Positions 1 to 7,796 of a stretch of 34,598 bases of DNA are shown one piece after another. The stretch comes from Devosia equisanguinis (lineage in GTDB: Bacteria > Pseudomonadota > Alphaproteobacteria > Rhizobiales > Devosiaceae): NCBI RefSeq assembly GCF_900631955.1, contig NZ_UZWD01000073.1, positions 1 to 34,598 of the forward strand, read 5' to 3'. The translations under genes were made by a program, and so were the position numbers. Under the pieces are notes generated by a model. The model was not told the DNA's origin and ran no database searches. It saw only the letters and a list, made by a program, of their open reading frames with translations. Position 1 is the first letter of the stretch, and the number at the start of each line of letters is the position of its first letter.

Positions 1-43
1 TCCCAACCTCCCCCTGAAGAAGGGGGAGGAGCCGCATCGCGTT
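1..43 (-). repeat. GC-rich palindromic intergenic repeat, copy A
   Basis: Stem CCTCCCCCT (7-15) pairs with AGGGGGAGG (21-29) around a 5-nt loop. Read on the minus strand, the flank AACGCGATGCGGCTC matches the left flanks of copies at about 1950, 18550 and 22635, so this is a dispersed family member in inverted orientation. The element runs into the window edge. Confidence 0.7.
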
Positions 44-77
44 CTGGGCAATAGTGGGTCAAAAGAACCGGTCCGTC

Positions 78-112
78 TCCCTCCCCTTGCGGGGAGAGTT
101 GGGGTGGGGGAT
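78..112. repeat. Short palindromic repeat (CTCCCC/GGGGAG)
   Basis: CTCCCC (81-86) and GGGGAG (91-96) form a small hairpin followed by GTTGGGGTGGGGG, a shorter relative of the repeats at 1-43 and 215-250. Together with its neighbours it fills the gene-free stretch 1-328, in which I see no credible gene. Translation of these repeats gives spurious proline/arginine-rich peptides. Confidence 0.5.
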
Positions 113-210
113 GAGAGCCCGGTGCCAATTCGCCATATGCGATAGCCCTGCCCCTTGAGGGATTTGTTCAGTTAGAGCGCGTTGGGAGGCGCTTAGGCTT
201 AGGCTCCTGC

Positions 211-254
211 GCTCCCTCCCCCTTCTACAGGGGGAGGCTAGGTGGGGGTGCTGC
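211..254 (+). repeat. GC-rich palindromic intergenic repeat, copy C
   Basis: CCTCCCCCT (215-223) and AGGGGGAGG (229-237) form a 9-bp stem with a 5-nt loop, followed by the family's right flank GCTAGGTGGGGGTG. The left flank differs from the other copies, suggesting a mosaic element. Confidence 0.65.
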
Positions 255-328
255 AGGTTCAGCCCCCCCTCCATCAGGCGTGAGGCACGATGGCGCCCCA
301 TCTAAAAAAACACAAAACGCTTTAGCCG

Positions 329-652
329 CTAAACCTGGCCGTTCTTCTTGTCGCGGCGCGACCGTTGCCAGGTGGTCCATTTGCGGCTCCCGCGCAAAAT
401 GGCCATGTTCACCGGTCCCTGCAGGAAGATCAGGTCAAGCGCCAGCAGCAGCAGCCCCAACGGCAGCATCCAGATGCCGAGCACCGGCAGAAAGCTGAAA
501 ATGCCGCCCAGTACGAGCAGTATGCCGAGCGGAATGCGGACCCAGCGGGCCTCGGGCCGGCGCACATTGGCCAGCCATCCGGCGGCGGTTCTCGGCACAC
601 GGCGCTCCAGCCGGTCAAACAGTCGATTGAGGCGTTGGCCGCTCTTGCTCAC
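329..652 (-). CDS. Small integral membrane protein of unknown function
   Basis: A 107-residue protein with a basic N-terminus, two closely spaced hydrophobic helices (roughly residues 40-55 and 57-75, containing the pattern FLPVLGIWMLPLGLLLLALD) and a basic, Trp-containing C-terminal tail ending in KKNGQV. The pattern is familiar from short uncharacterised membrane proteins of rhizobia; I cannot assign a function. I chose the GTG start at 652 because GGAGGA lies 8 nt upstream of it. An in-frame ATG at 694 would add 14 residues but has no good ribosome-binding site. It is divergent from the DUF883-like gene at 798, with about 145 bp between them. Confidence 0.7.
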   Translation of the reverse strand: MSKSGQRLNRLFDRLERRVPRTAAGWLANVRRPEARWVRIPLGILLVLGGIFSFLPVLGIWMLPLGLLLLALDLIFLQGPVNMAILRGSRKWTTWQRSRRDKKNGQV

Positions 653-797
653 TTCAGCATTCCTCCAGGCTGCACCTGCCAATGGGGCAGTCATGGTTGG
701 TAGATGGCGACGCCGCGCGCCAGATCAAGGGGCCATGCACAAGTCCGGGAACCCTCCGCTGCCAAATGCCGTTTCTGCATCAAACACGGAGCGTCCT

Positions 798-1112
798 ATG
801 TCCCTAATCGATCTCTTTGCACCCCGCCGCCAGACCCCCATGGATGCCATGGCCGACCAGCTCGACACCCTGCGCCGCGATATCCGCCGCGTCAGCCGCC
901 AGGTCGCGAGCCGGGCCGGTGACACGGCCGACGATGTCGGCGAGGTCGCCGTTGAATTTGGCCGCGAGGCCGCTCGCCGAGGCGCCCATCTGGCTGGTGT
1001 GGCCAGCCGTCAGGCCATCAAGGGCGCCGAAGCTGTCCGCCGTGACCCTGTCCCTACCATTGCCCTCGTCGGCACCGCTCTCCTGCTCGCTCACCTGCTC
1101 AGCCGCCGCTAA
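798..1112 (+). CDS. DUF883/YqjD-like C-tail-anchored protein
   Basis: A 104-residue protein. A charged, helical N-terminal region (about residues 10-75, with heptad-like alternation of Ala, Arg, Asp and Val) is followed by one C-terminal membrane helix (about residues 84-100) ending in LLSRR. This layout matches the ElaB/YqjD/DUF883 group of inner-membrane-anchored proteins, some of which associate with ribosomes in E. coli; the role here is inferred only from shape. The ATG at 798 has GGAG six bases upstream. A longer in-frame reading extends upstream but lies antisense to the gene at 329-652 and has no RBS support. Confidence 0.7.
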   Translation: MSLIDLFAPRRQTPMDAMADQLDTLRRDIRRVSRQVASRAGDTADDVGEVAVEFGREAARRGAHLAGVASRQAIKGAEAVRRDPVPTIALVGTALLLAHLLSRR

Positions 1113-1164
1113 GGCAAATTTAACCATTCGGGTCAGGCCTTCTTTAAGCCTGACGGCGCATTTT

Positions 1165-1194
1165 CGGGCTGAGCGGCAAAAAAGCCGCAGCCCG
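1165..1194 (+). promoter_or_regulatory. Leader hairpin upstream of the SleB-like gene
   Basis: CGGGCT (1165-1170) pairs with AGCCCG (1189-1194), and GCGGC (1173-1177) with GCCGC (1184-1188), around an A6 loop with a 2-nt bulge. The hairpin's last base begins the GGAG (1194-1197) that would be the ribosome-binding site for the gene at 1208. It could modulate initiation or end the upstream transcript, but there is no U-tract. Confidence 0.35.
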
Positions 1195-1207
1195 GAGTGC
1201 CGCCATC

Positions 1208-1681
1208 ATGACCCGCCTTGCGCCCTTAGCCCTGCGCTTCCTCGCTCTCGGCATAATGGCCACCAGCCTCGGCGGCTGCTCGCTGTTCGGCATGAACTTC
1301 GCCTTCAATCGCATGAGCGAGAAGGAATGCATGATGCGGGCCATGTATTTCGAATCCAACCGCTCCAGCTCAGAAGGCATGTTGGCGGTGGGAACGGTGG
1401 TGATGAACCGCCTGGGCGATCCGCGCTATCCCAAATCGGTCTGCGAAGTCGTCGGCCAGAAAAACCAGTTCGCCCAGGGCGTGCTGACCAAGCCGATGAC
1501 CGATAGCGGCGCTATTCTTGCGTCCCAGGTCGCTGACCAGGTGCTGCGTGGCCAGCGCCACCCCGGCGTCCAGAACGCCCAGCACTTCCACACTGCCGGC
1601 CTGCGCTTCCCCTACAACAACATGTTCTACGTCCTCGAAGCCGGCGGCAACGAGTTCTACGAAAAGCGCACCGTCCGCTAG
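1208..1681 (+). CDS. SleB-like cell wall hydrolase, predicted lipoprotein
   Basis: A 157-residue protein. The N-terminus has basic residues, a hydrophobic stretch and a lipobox LGGC with the modified Cys at 24, so it is likely a lipoprotein anchored in the envelope. Residues about 38-155 match the Hydrolase_2 (SleB/CwlJ) fold: the motif AMYFESNRSSSEGMLAVG resembles the family's YFEARGES segment, in which the Glu (E49) is the expected catalytic acid of the peptidoglycan lytic activity, followed by VVMNR and a later HFH segment. The size is normal for single-domain alphaproteobacterial members. GGAG at 1194-1197 lies 10 nt upstream of the ATG. No partner gene is adjacent. Confidence 0.82.
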   Translation: MTRLAPLALRFLALGIMATSLGGCSLFGMNFAFNRMSEKECMMRAMYFESNRSSSEGMLAVGTVVMNRLGDPRYPKSVCEVVGQKNQFAQGVLTKPMTDSGAILASQVADQVLRGQRHPGVQNAQHFHTAGLRFPYNNMFYVLEAGGNEFYEKRTVR

Positions 1682-1759
1682 GACGGCGCTCGGCGCCACG
1701 CTCTCCCTGAGTGCTTTCCTGGCGCGTCCCGGCACGCCAGATGCAACGCATACGATGCC

Positions 1760-1848
1760 GCCCTCGGGCTTGACCCGAGGGCCTGTCAGAGAGCCACCAC
1801 ATGGTACTGGTGATCTGGGCGACTGGCCCTTGGGTTAAGCCCGAGGGC
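1760..1848. repeat. Paired CCCTCGGG / CCCGAGGG inverted-repeat element
   Basis: Two small palindromes, GCCCTCGGG-N5-CCCGAGGGC (1760-1782) and GCCCTTGGG-N5-CCCGAGGGC (1826-1848), are themselves inverted copies of each other, so the whole 89 bp can fold into one long hairpin; CACCA/TGGTG near the centre extends the pairing. A single-arm relative with the same left flank (ACGATGCC) occurs at 7797-7830. Confidence 0.65.
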
Positions 1849-1950
1849 TGAACGGCGTATGTCAGGAAGCACGCCAACACCCAATGCGATAGTCCTGCCC
1901 GCAAAGGCGCGGCAGACAGGTCGGCGGTTTTAGCACCATCTCATCCCAAG

Positions 1951-1998
1951 AACGATGCGGCTCCTCCCCCTCCTACAGGGGGAGGCCGGGTGGGGGTC
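1951..1998 (+). repeat. GC-rich palindromic intergenic repeat, copy D
   Basis: CCTCCCCCT (1963-1971) and AGGGGGAGG (1977-1985) form the stem. The left flank AACGATGCGGCT and right flank CCGGGTGGGGGT match the copies at about 18550 and 22635 closely, so this is a typical complete unit. Confidence 0.7.
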
Positions 1999-2073
1999 GG
2001 CGCTTGATCCCCCGCCATGCCTGAAAACCCGACACCACCCCTCTTGGACCAGGTCGTTTTCCGGTTCCTCGCC

Positions 2074-2544
2074 TCACCGCGCCTCAACCGAAGCCCGGCT
2101 CAGGAAAAATCCGTGGCCATCCTCGCGTGCGCAGGTCAGCCCCTTGCGCGTCGACAGGCATTGGAACGGGCCCAGTTCAACCACATGGTCGTAATGAAAA
2201 ACCTGCTCGGCGCCGCAACAGCCGGGGTCGCCGACATCATCGAGAATAACCGCCTCGTCCTGCCCGCCCAGAACGGCGCGCACATAATGCGGCTGCACCC
2301 TATCGCACTGGATCTCCGCCAGGCCATCCCAGGTTTCGTAAAAACTGGTTCCACCCTCGGGCGTATAGATGCAGCCGATATTACCCGAGGGCAGCACGAA
2401 TTCCACCTGCCCTTCGTCATTGGCATACATGTCCTGAAGCTCGAAGGCCTTGGCCGGCACGCCGAGCAACACCGCCACGATGGCGATGCCGGCGACGACG
2501 GCGGCGTTGCGGATGAATGCGCGGCGGTGACGAAGTGTATGCAT
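2074..2544 (-). CDS. Exported DUF6636-like protein
   Basis: A 156-residue protein. After a basic N-terminus there is a hydrophobic stretch (about residues 14-32) ending in VPAKAFE, a plausible signal peptide, so a periplasmic or secreted protein is expected. The mature part has FVLPSGNIGC near its start, several later cysteines (including a GCCG pair) and a final CARE...GFFLSRA segment. SGNIGC followed by spaced cysteines resembles the DUF6636 family, whose function is unknown. I prefer the ATG at 2544 because GAGGGA sits about 7 nt upstream; the ATG at 2559 would place that sequence inside the gene. Confidence 0.62.
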   Translation of the reverse strand: MHTLRHRRAFIRNAAVVAGIAIVAVLLGVPAKAFELQDMYANDEGQVEFVLPSGNIGCIYTPEGGTSFYETWDGLAEIQCDRVQPHYVRAVLGGQDEAVILDDVGDPGCCGAEQVFHYDHVVELGPFQCLSTRKGLTCAREDGHGFFLSRASVEAR

Positions 2545-2640
2545 GGCCATGTCCCTCATTGGCGTTGCTCTGTGAGGGTTTTGCCATGCCTGGTTTGAAC
2601 CGCCGCTGGCGCCAGCGTTCAGAAAGCGTTCATATCACGG

Positions 2641-2910
2641 TCATCTTCGGCTCTGCCGCAACACATAGCCGATCACCACGGCCACCGCGTCGAACAGCTC
2701 GACCGGGATGGTGTCGTCCAGCTCCACCCCGCTGAGCGCCTCCGCCAGCACCGGATTGCTTTCGATCACCACGCCGTTTTCCTCGGCCAGCGCCACGATC
2801 CTCTCGGCCACCAGCCCCCGCCCCTTGGCCACCACCCGCGGCGCTTCGCGCGACCCTTTTTCATAGTGCAGCGCCACCGCCAGCGGCCGTTTTGCCTGGT
2901 CTTCGCTCAT
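2641..2910 (-). CDS. FlhB C-terminal-domain paralogue (FlhB2-like)
   Basis: An 89-residue protein consisting only of the soluble C-terminal domain of the FlhB/YscU export-switch family: AVALHYEKG...APRVVAKGRG...AERIVALAEENGVVI...NPVLAEAL...IPVELFDAVAVVIGYV. The family's NPTH autocleavage motif and the membrane domain are absent. Such stand-alone proteins are known from many flagellated bacteria and are often found beside fliK; they are thought to interact with the flagellar export apparatus. It overlaps the upstream fliK-like gene by 4 bp (ATGA), implying translational coupling. The call is firm at family level; the exact role is unknown. Confidence 0.85.
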   Translation of the reverse strand: MSEDQAKRPLAVALHYEKGSREAPRVVAKGRGLVAERIVALAEENGVVIESNPVLAEALSGVELDDTIPVELFDAVAVVIGYVLRQSRR

Positions 2911-4487
2911 CGCACCGCATCCACGAAATGCCCGGATTGCGGCGGTTGCGGCGCCACTGGCGCGCCGGTTTTGACGATGACCGATCCGGCAACAAGGCCA
3001 ACGGATTCAAGCGCTTGCTTCAAGTTGTCAATATGTCGCGCGAGGCTCTGAGCGGTCTCGGCATCGTCAGCCCACAACAGAACGCCGCTGATCTTGTGCC
3101 GCAGGGTGACCTGCGCGCCCACTTCGCCCGCCTCTGGCAGATTGATGGCAAAGCGCAGCTGCCAGCCGCGATCCTCGGCCCGTTCTGCACCGTCCTGGGG
3201 ATCACCATGAATGTGCAGATGCAACAGCACCTGCTGCCCCGCCACCATCACCGGCAGGTCCATGCTCCACTGCACGCCCGGACGATCAGCCGGATCCGGC
3301 AGCGACGCCGCCTGATGCAGGCGCACCCGCGACAAAGCCGCCTCCGTCCGCTCCTGCAATATGCGTCCAAGCTGTTCTGGTTCCTCAGGAATTTCCCCGG
3401 GCATCGCATCGCCCGCCCGGGCGCGCGGCACCAGCCCGCGCAGCGGTGGCGGCAAGCTGGCCACCTGTTCCAGCGGCGCCTGCGCCCCCAGCCATTGCCC
3501 CAGGCTCTGCCGCAATCCCAGCAGCGCCGTCTTGAGGTCACCGCCTGCAGCCCCCGCCCGCCCGGCGCCCAGCTTGGCCTCCTGAAAAATCCCGGAATTG
3601 TTCACCGCACTCTTCAGCGCCTGCCCGTTAAACTGTTGTCCATCCAGTGAAAGTCGTTGCGCCAACACCTGTTGCACCGCCTTGGCCACCGGCTCCGGCA
3701 GGGCCATAGCCCCCGCCACCGCCGCCAGCATGGTGGTGAGGCCGACAACGCTGTTCTGCCGCGGCACCGCCTGATGCACCATCTGCAGCACCGCCGCTTG
3801 CGGGCTCGTCGCCTGCGGCACAGCGGCAGTTGACCCCGTGGTCGCCCCCGCTGCACCTGCCAACCCCGCCCCCGCCGATGCCATCTGCTGGCCGAGCGCA
3901 CCAGCCGCGTTCGCGCCGGTCACCGGCCCCGGCAAAGGACCTGCGCCCGCCGCCATAGACGCGGGCGCACTCGCATAAGGCACTGCAGGCGCTGGCATAT
4001 TCGCATTGCCTTGGGGCGCGAGCACCGGACCTGCGCCAGCCGCCATTCCCGTTTGAACCCCAGCTAGCCCCCCGCCACTAACGCCTGCTGACCCGGTGAT
4101 TGCCGCGCCAGACACCGTGCCCGCCACCGGCGGACCATTCGTCTGCCCCAGCGCCGCCGCCGATAGCTGCACCGTCGTTGCCGGAACAGGCGACTGCGCA
4201 CTTTGCGCAAAAACCTGCGGAATTTCAGGCGCTTTCACCGCCATCAGCGTCAGCTGCGTCTGCCCATTGGCCTGCTGCACGCCCAGCGTCAGCACCGTCC
4301 CCGGCGCCTGCAGCGTCGGCAAGGCCAACGCCAGGGTCTGCTGGCCGATCTGCACCTGCGTCGTGCCATTGCCCAGCTGGCCGACCACCCGCGCCTCGAT
4401 CACCTGCCCCGGTGCGTGTTCGAGCGCACGCACCAGGCTGGAAGCCTGGTTGGCGGGAATGGGCGGAAGCTGGGTCGAAATGCTCAT
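2907..4487 (-). CDS. fliK: Flagellar hook-length control protein, FliK-like
   Basis: A 526-residue protein. Residues about 1-250 are very rich in Ala, Gly, Pro and Gln, as expected of the extended ruler region of FliK. The C-terminal part (about residues 400-500) has the Flg_hook pattern: WSMDLPVMVAGQQVLLHLHIHGD, then WQLRFAINLPEAGEVGAQVTLRHKISGVLLWADD. FliK is secreted by the flagellar export apparatus and tells it to switch from hook to filament substrates through the FlhB C-terminal domain. Being coupled to an FlhB-C paralogue fits that role. No other flagellar gene lies in the window, so this pair is detached from the main flagellar cluster, or belongs to a related secretion function. Confidence 0.8.
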   Translation of the reverse strand: MSISTQLPPIPANQASSLVRALEHAPGQVIEARVVGQLGNGTTQVQIGQQTLALALPTLQAPGTVLTLGVQQANGQTQLTLMAVKAPEIPQVFAQSAQSPVPATTVQLSAAALGQTNGPPVAGTVSGAAITGSAGVSGGGLAGVQTGMAAGAGPVLAPQGNANMPAPAVPYASAPASMAAGAGPLPGPVTGANAAGALGQQMASAGAGLAGAAGATTGSTAAVPQATSPQAAVLQMVHQAVPRQNSVVGLTTMLAAVAGAMALPEPVAKAVQQVLAQRLSLDGQQFNGQALKSAVNNSGIFQEAKLGAGRAGAAGGDLKTALLGLRQSLGQWLGAQAPLEQVASLPPPLRGLVPRARAGDAMPGEIPEEPEQLGRILQERTEAALSRVRLHQAASLPDPADRPGVQWSMDLPVMVAGQQVLLHLHIHGDPQDGAERAEDRGWQLRFAINLPEAGEVGAQVTLRHKISGVLLWADDAETAQSLARHIDNLKQALESVGLVAGSVIVKTGAPVAPQPPQSGHFVDAVR

Positions 4488-4551
4488 CTGCCGGCCGACT
4501 CCAGCCGCATCGCGCGGCTCAGCGTCAGCCTACAGCAAAAGCGGAGAAGCG

Positions 4552-5295
4552 TCAGCTTGGGCGAATATCGGTCGACTTCTTGGTGATCGGCTTGCCCCTG
4601 AAGGTCACCCAGAGGAAGTTCAGCGTATAAGTGCCTGCCGTGCGGAACACGCCTTCCTGCTCCAGCCGGCGGCCCGAGGTCTTCATCTTGAGCGCATAGG
4701 TCCACTTGACCCCGCCGACCTTGGACAGGCGCACGGCAACGTCCGTGTCCTCGCCGAAAAAGTCGATCGAGCGATCATACCCGCCCACCGAGGCCCAGGC
4801 CTCGCGCTTGAACACGAAATTGCCGCCCTGCACCACCGACCCCACCCGCAGCACGAAGCGGTTGAGCAGGTAGATGAGATAGGTCAGCCCATAGAACATG
4901 TCGATCAAGAAGCGATTGAACCCGCCCATGTCGTAGTAGACATAGGGACCGCTAAGGCAGACCAGCTTGGGATCCTTGGCGAATTCGCGCATCACCACAT
5001 CGAGCCAACCCTCCGGCACGATGGTGTCGCTATCGATATTGGCCACCAGCTCATAGCCTGCGCTGGCGGCAAAGCCGGCATCACGAGCATTGACCAGGCC
5101 CTTTTTCGGCTCGTCCACCACGGTCACGCCGGGAAAGCTGCGCGCGATTTCGCCGGTGCGGTCGGTTGAGGCATTATTGACCACGATGACATCGGCATCG
5201 CATCCCGACCGCTTGATTTCCGCCAGCACGGAGGCAAGACACTTGCCGATCAAAGCTTCTTCATTATAGGCGGGAATGACAAAGGCGAGCTTCAT
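4552..5295 (-). CDS. Family 2 glycosyltransferase
   Basis: A 248-residue GT-A fold enzyme. The N-terminus AFVIPAYNEEALIGKCLASV, the nucleotide-binding VNNASTDRT, the DSD metal motif (about D88-D90 in ANIDSDT), the GGNFVFKREAW segment and FGEDTD near residue 195 are the ordered motifs of GT2 enzymes, which transfer sugars from NDP-sugar donors to lipids or polysaccharides. A hydrophobic stretch (about residues 125-148) suggests membrane association. The acceptor cannot be told. The ATG at 5295 has AAGGGG upstream and begins exactly at the conserved beta strand; reading further upstream has no family match. It lies 64 bp upstream of fliK on the same strand, so co-transcription is possible. Confidence 0.85.
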   Translation of the reverse strand: MKLAFVIPAYNEEALIGKCLASVLAEIKRSGCDADVIVVNNASTDRTGEIARSFPGVTVVDEPKKGLVNARDAGFAASAGYELVANIDSDTIVPEGWLDVVMREFAKDPKLVCLSGPYVYYDMGGFNRFLIDMFYGLTYLIYLLNRFVLRVGSVVQGGNFVFKREAWASVGGYDRSIDFFGEDTDVAVRLSKVGGVKWTYALKMKTSGRRLEQEGVFRTAGTYTLNFLWVTFRGKPITKKSTDIRPS

Positions 5296-5484
5296 TGGGC
5301 CCCTTCTGTCGGACAGGCCGACGATGCAAGACAGCCTGCACATAGCGCGACGCCAAGCGTCCGGCAACCGCTCTGCAGGCCCGTTTCGTCTCCCGCTTTT
5401 CCTGGTGCACACAGTTCTGCTAGATTGCTCGGCAGCTTATAGTGTCTCAACCAGCCATCGCTCGCCCCTCGGGACAGGTCTGCC

Positions 5485-6318
5485 ATGATCAAGAAACTTG
5501 CTTTCGCCGCCCTGCTGACCACCTTGCTGACCGGACCAAGCCTGGCCGCTGCTGAAGGCTCGGCGGTGGGGGTCGATCCCGATGCCGTAGCGCGCCGCGG
5601 CTCCAGCGATCGCGTGCTGGTGGTTGGCGCCGACATATCGGTGGGCGACCGTGTGGTCACCGGCGCCTCGGGCCGCGTGCAGATCCTATTCCAGGACCAG
5701 ACGCGCCTTGTGGTCGGCCCCGGCAGTTCGCTCGAGATCCAGAGCTATCTGCTCAATGGCAACCGCGCCGACAAATTCGCGGTCAACGCCCTCGCCGGCA
5801 CCTTCCGCTTCATTTCCGGCAACAGCCCGAAATCCGCCTATTCGATCAATACGCCGACCGCCTCGATTGCCGTGCGCGGCACCAAGTTCGACATCACCGT
5901 GCAGCGCGGTTCCACCCAGGTGCTGCTCTATGAGGGCGGACTACAATTGTGCAGCGGCCGCCAATGCGTGGAGTTGACCGATCGCTGCGACTACGGCGTC
6001 GCCGATTCCAGCAGCAGCGCCCTCGTGACCTGGCGGGATAGCGCCCGCGCCAATCTGGTGCGCAATTTCCCGCTGGCCAATATCCAGCGCCCACTCCTAC
6101 AGGCCTTCCGGGTCGCCGGGGCCCAGTCCTGTCTGACCCCGCCGCCGCCGCCATCCACCGACAGCCTGAGTTCGCCGTCCAGCGGCAATCCTCCCTCGGG
6201 CAATACCACGCCCCCGACCAGCGGAGGAAACTTCACCACCACGACGCCAACCTTCGGCGGCAATTCCAACAGCGGAAACGTGACCTCCGGCAACACCACG
6301 CCAACTACCACTCCCTAG
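5485..6318 (+). CDS. FecR-domain exported protein with Ser/Thr/Asn/Gly-rich tail
   Basis: A 277-residue protein. Residues 1-23 are a signal peptide (cleavage after about SLAAA). Residues about 55-155 match the FecR domain: VGDRVVTGASGRVQILFQDQTRLVVGPGSSLEI, a FRFISG strand and INTPTASIAVRGTKFDI. In stand-alone exported proteins of this type the domain is a beta-rich periplasmic or surface module rather than an anti-sigma factor. Four cysteines follow (two in LCSGRQC). From about residue 205 the chain is PPPPP followed by low-complexity S/T/N/G/P repeats with recurring SGN and TTP, typical of a flexible or surface-exposed tail. There is no adjacent sigma factor or TonB receptor, arguing against iron-dicitrate type signalling. 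Confidence 0.75.
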   Translation: MIKKLAFAALLTTLLTGPSLAAAEGSAVGVDPDAVARRGSSDRVLVVGADISVGDRVVTGASGRVQILFQDQTRLVVGPGSSLEIQSYLLNGNRADKFAVNALAGTFRFISGNSPKSAYSINTPTASIAVRGTKFDITVQRGSTQVLLYEGGLQLCSGRQCVELTDRCDYGVADSSSSALVTWRDSARANLVRNFPLANIQRPLLQAFRVAGAQSCLTPPPPPSTDSLSSPSSGNPPSGNTTPPTSGGNFTTTTPTFGGNSNSGNVTSGNTTPTTTP

Positions 6319-6344
6319 CAGGTCCGCGCGGCGCCCCTTGCAAC

Positions 6345-6845
6345 TCAGCCGATAAAGTCGCGCTTACCCAGCGGCACGCCATTGTGGCGGAGAATGGCGT
6401 AGGCTGTGGTGATGTGGAAATAAAAGTTCGGCATGGCGCGCAGCGTCACATAATCGAGCCCGGGCATGGTCACGTCGTTGCCACCCAGCTTGATGGTGAT
6501 CTGGCGGCTTTCCGAACCGTCCAACTCTTCGCGCGTCACTGCGGCCAAGAGGTCGAGTGCCTTGCGCACGCGGGCGCGCAGTTCCTCAAACGTCTTCTCC
6601 TCGTCCGGCCAGGACGGCACCGGCTTGCCGGCCAGCCGGCTCACACAGCCCTTGACGTGATCGGTGGCGATCATCACCTGGCCGCGGAACGGGATCATGT
6701 CAGGCGCCAATCGGTCATTGACCAGCGTTTCCGCCGCATATTTGCGGGCTTCGGCGTCCGCTTCCGCCTTGTCCATGAACACAAGGAGGTTGTTCAGCAT
6801 GCGGGTGAACACCGGTACGGTCACATCGTAAATCGACACACCCAT
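6345..6845 (-). CDS. DUF1993 family protein
   Basis: A 166-residue protein matching DUF1993: SIYDVTVPVFTRMLNNLLVFMDKAEADA at the N-terminus, then LAPDMIPFRGQVMIATDHVKGCVSRLAG, a PxWPDEEKTFEELRARV segment, and LPNFYFHITTAYAILRHNG-like residues near the end followed by LGKRDFIG. The family is predicted to be a small four-helix-bundle protein (DinB-like shape), mostly uncharacterised and cytoplasmic. The ATG at 6845 has AAGGAG upstream at good spacing. It is divergent from the ion channel gene with 76 bp between the start codons. Confidence 0.85.
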   Translation of the reverse strand: MGVSIYDVTVPVFTRMLNNLLVFMDKAEADAEARKYAAETLVNDRLAPDMIPFRGQVMIATDHVKGCVSRLAGKPVPSWPDEEKTFEELRARVRKALDLLAAVTREELDGSESRQITIKLGGNDVTMPGLDYVTLRAMPNFYFHITTAYAILRHNGVPLGKRDFIG

Positions 6846-6921
6846 CGAACACTCCTTGAATGTGGGGGCAGGATGGTCCCATCTGCAAGCGCCGGGCAGA
6901 GGCGACTCGAGGAACCACGTG

Positions 6922-7740
6922 ATGGCGAACAGCACTAAACCATCGCCAGACGACGATAAAGCAAATAGCACCGCCTTTGCGCGGCTGCGCTCGACGCTGC
7001 GCCTGCTCTATCATGGCCAATCACCCAAAGCGCAGCGCTTTCAGGCTGCAGTGCTGGTGGTCGATCTGTCGATCATCGCCTTCTTCGTCGCCGCCCCACT
7101 GCTGCGCGACAGTGAGAGCTTCCTGTGGATCGACTATTCGATCGCCGCCCTGCTTGCCGCCGATCTGGTGGCCCGCGCCCTTGCCTCCACCGATGTACGC
7201 CGGTGGCTGAAGCAACTGCCTGTCATCATCGACATCTTTATCCTCGCGACACTTCTGGCCCCGACCTGGCTGCTCAATCTCGGCTTTCTGCGCGTACTCC
7301 GCCTCTGGACGCTCACCCGATCCGGCGCCATCTGGCGGCCACTGCGCAAGCGCGGTTTTGGCGGCTATCAGGAAACCATCCAGGCGGTCATCAACCTTCT
7401 GGTCTTTCTCTTCGTGGTCACCGGCTTCGTCTACACCGCCTTCGCTCACCGCGATGCCGGCATTTCGGGCTATGTCGACGCGCTTTACTTCACCGTCGCC
7501 ACCATGACGACCACCGGCTTCGGCGACATCACCCTCCCCGGCACCTTCGGCAAGCTGGTGTCGATCATCATCATGATCATCGGCATTTCGCTCTTCGTCC
7601 GCCTGGCACAGCTGATCTTTCGCCCCGCCAAGGTGGTGTTCCCCTGCCCGCAATGCGGCCTCACCAAGCACGACCCCGACGCAGTCCACTGCAAGGCCTG
7701 CGGCCACGTCCTCAACATCCCCGATCACGGCGAGGACTAG
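6922..7740 (+). CDS. Voltage-gated-type potassium channel with C-terminal zinc ribbon
   Basis: A 272-residue inner-membrane protein. It has about five to six hydrophobic helices from residue 41, an S4-like segment with spaced arginines (FLRVLRLWTLTRSGAIWRPLRKR, about 122-144), a pore helix and the K+ selectivity filter TTTGFGD (196-202), then a final helix. After the pore, residues 240-262 form a zinc ribbon with C242, C245, C257 and C260 (CPQCG and CKACG). Channels of this shape let K+ flow through the membrane; the cytosolic zinc ribbon could be a regulatory or assembly module. GAGGA lies upstream of the ATG at 6922; upstream in-frame codons lack support. Confidence 0.85.
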   Translation: MANSTKPSPDDDKANSTAFARLRSTLRLLYHGQSPKAQRFQAAVLVVDLSIIAFFVAAPLLRDSESFLWIDYSIAALLAADLVARALASTDVRRWLKQLPVIIDIFILATLLAPTWLLNLGFLRVLRLWTLTRSGAIWRPLRKRGFGGYQETIQAVINLLVFLFVVTGFVYTAFAHRDAGISGYVDALYFTVATMTTTGFGDITLPGTFGKLVSIIIMIIGISLFVRLAQLIFRPAKVVFPCPQCGLTKHDPDAVHCKACGHVLNIPDHGED

Positions 7741-7796
7741 GCCGGTCGATACCCGCTGAGCACCATGCCCCCCGAGAGGCACCCAAATCTGACAGG

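Larger units (their letters stand above)
1682..2073. other. Gene-free stretch holding two repeat elements
   Basis: This region between the SleB-like gene and the convergent DUF6636-like gene contains a double-hairpin repeat (1760-1848) and a GC-rich palindrome (about 1951-1998). Reading frames here have repeat-derived, low-complexity translations and no convincing ribosome-binding sites; I see no gene. Confidence 0.6.

Noticed and set aside
59..301. An 80-codon minus-strand reading frame rich in His, Pro, Ser and Arg
   Set aside because: It is a translation through three palindromic repeats (HPHLASP, HPNSPRKGRE type peptides), a well-known source of false genes; there is no ribosome-binding site or family match.
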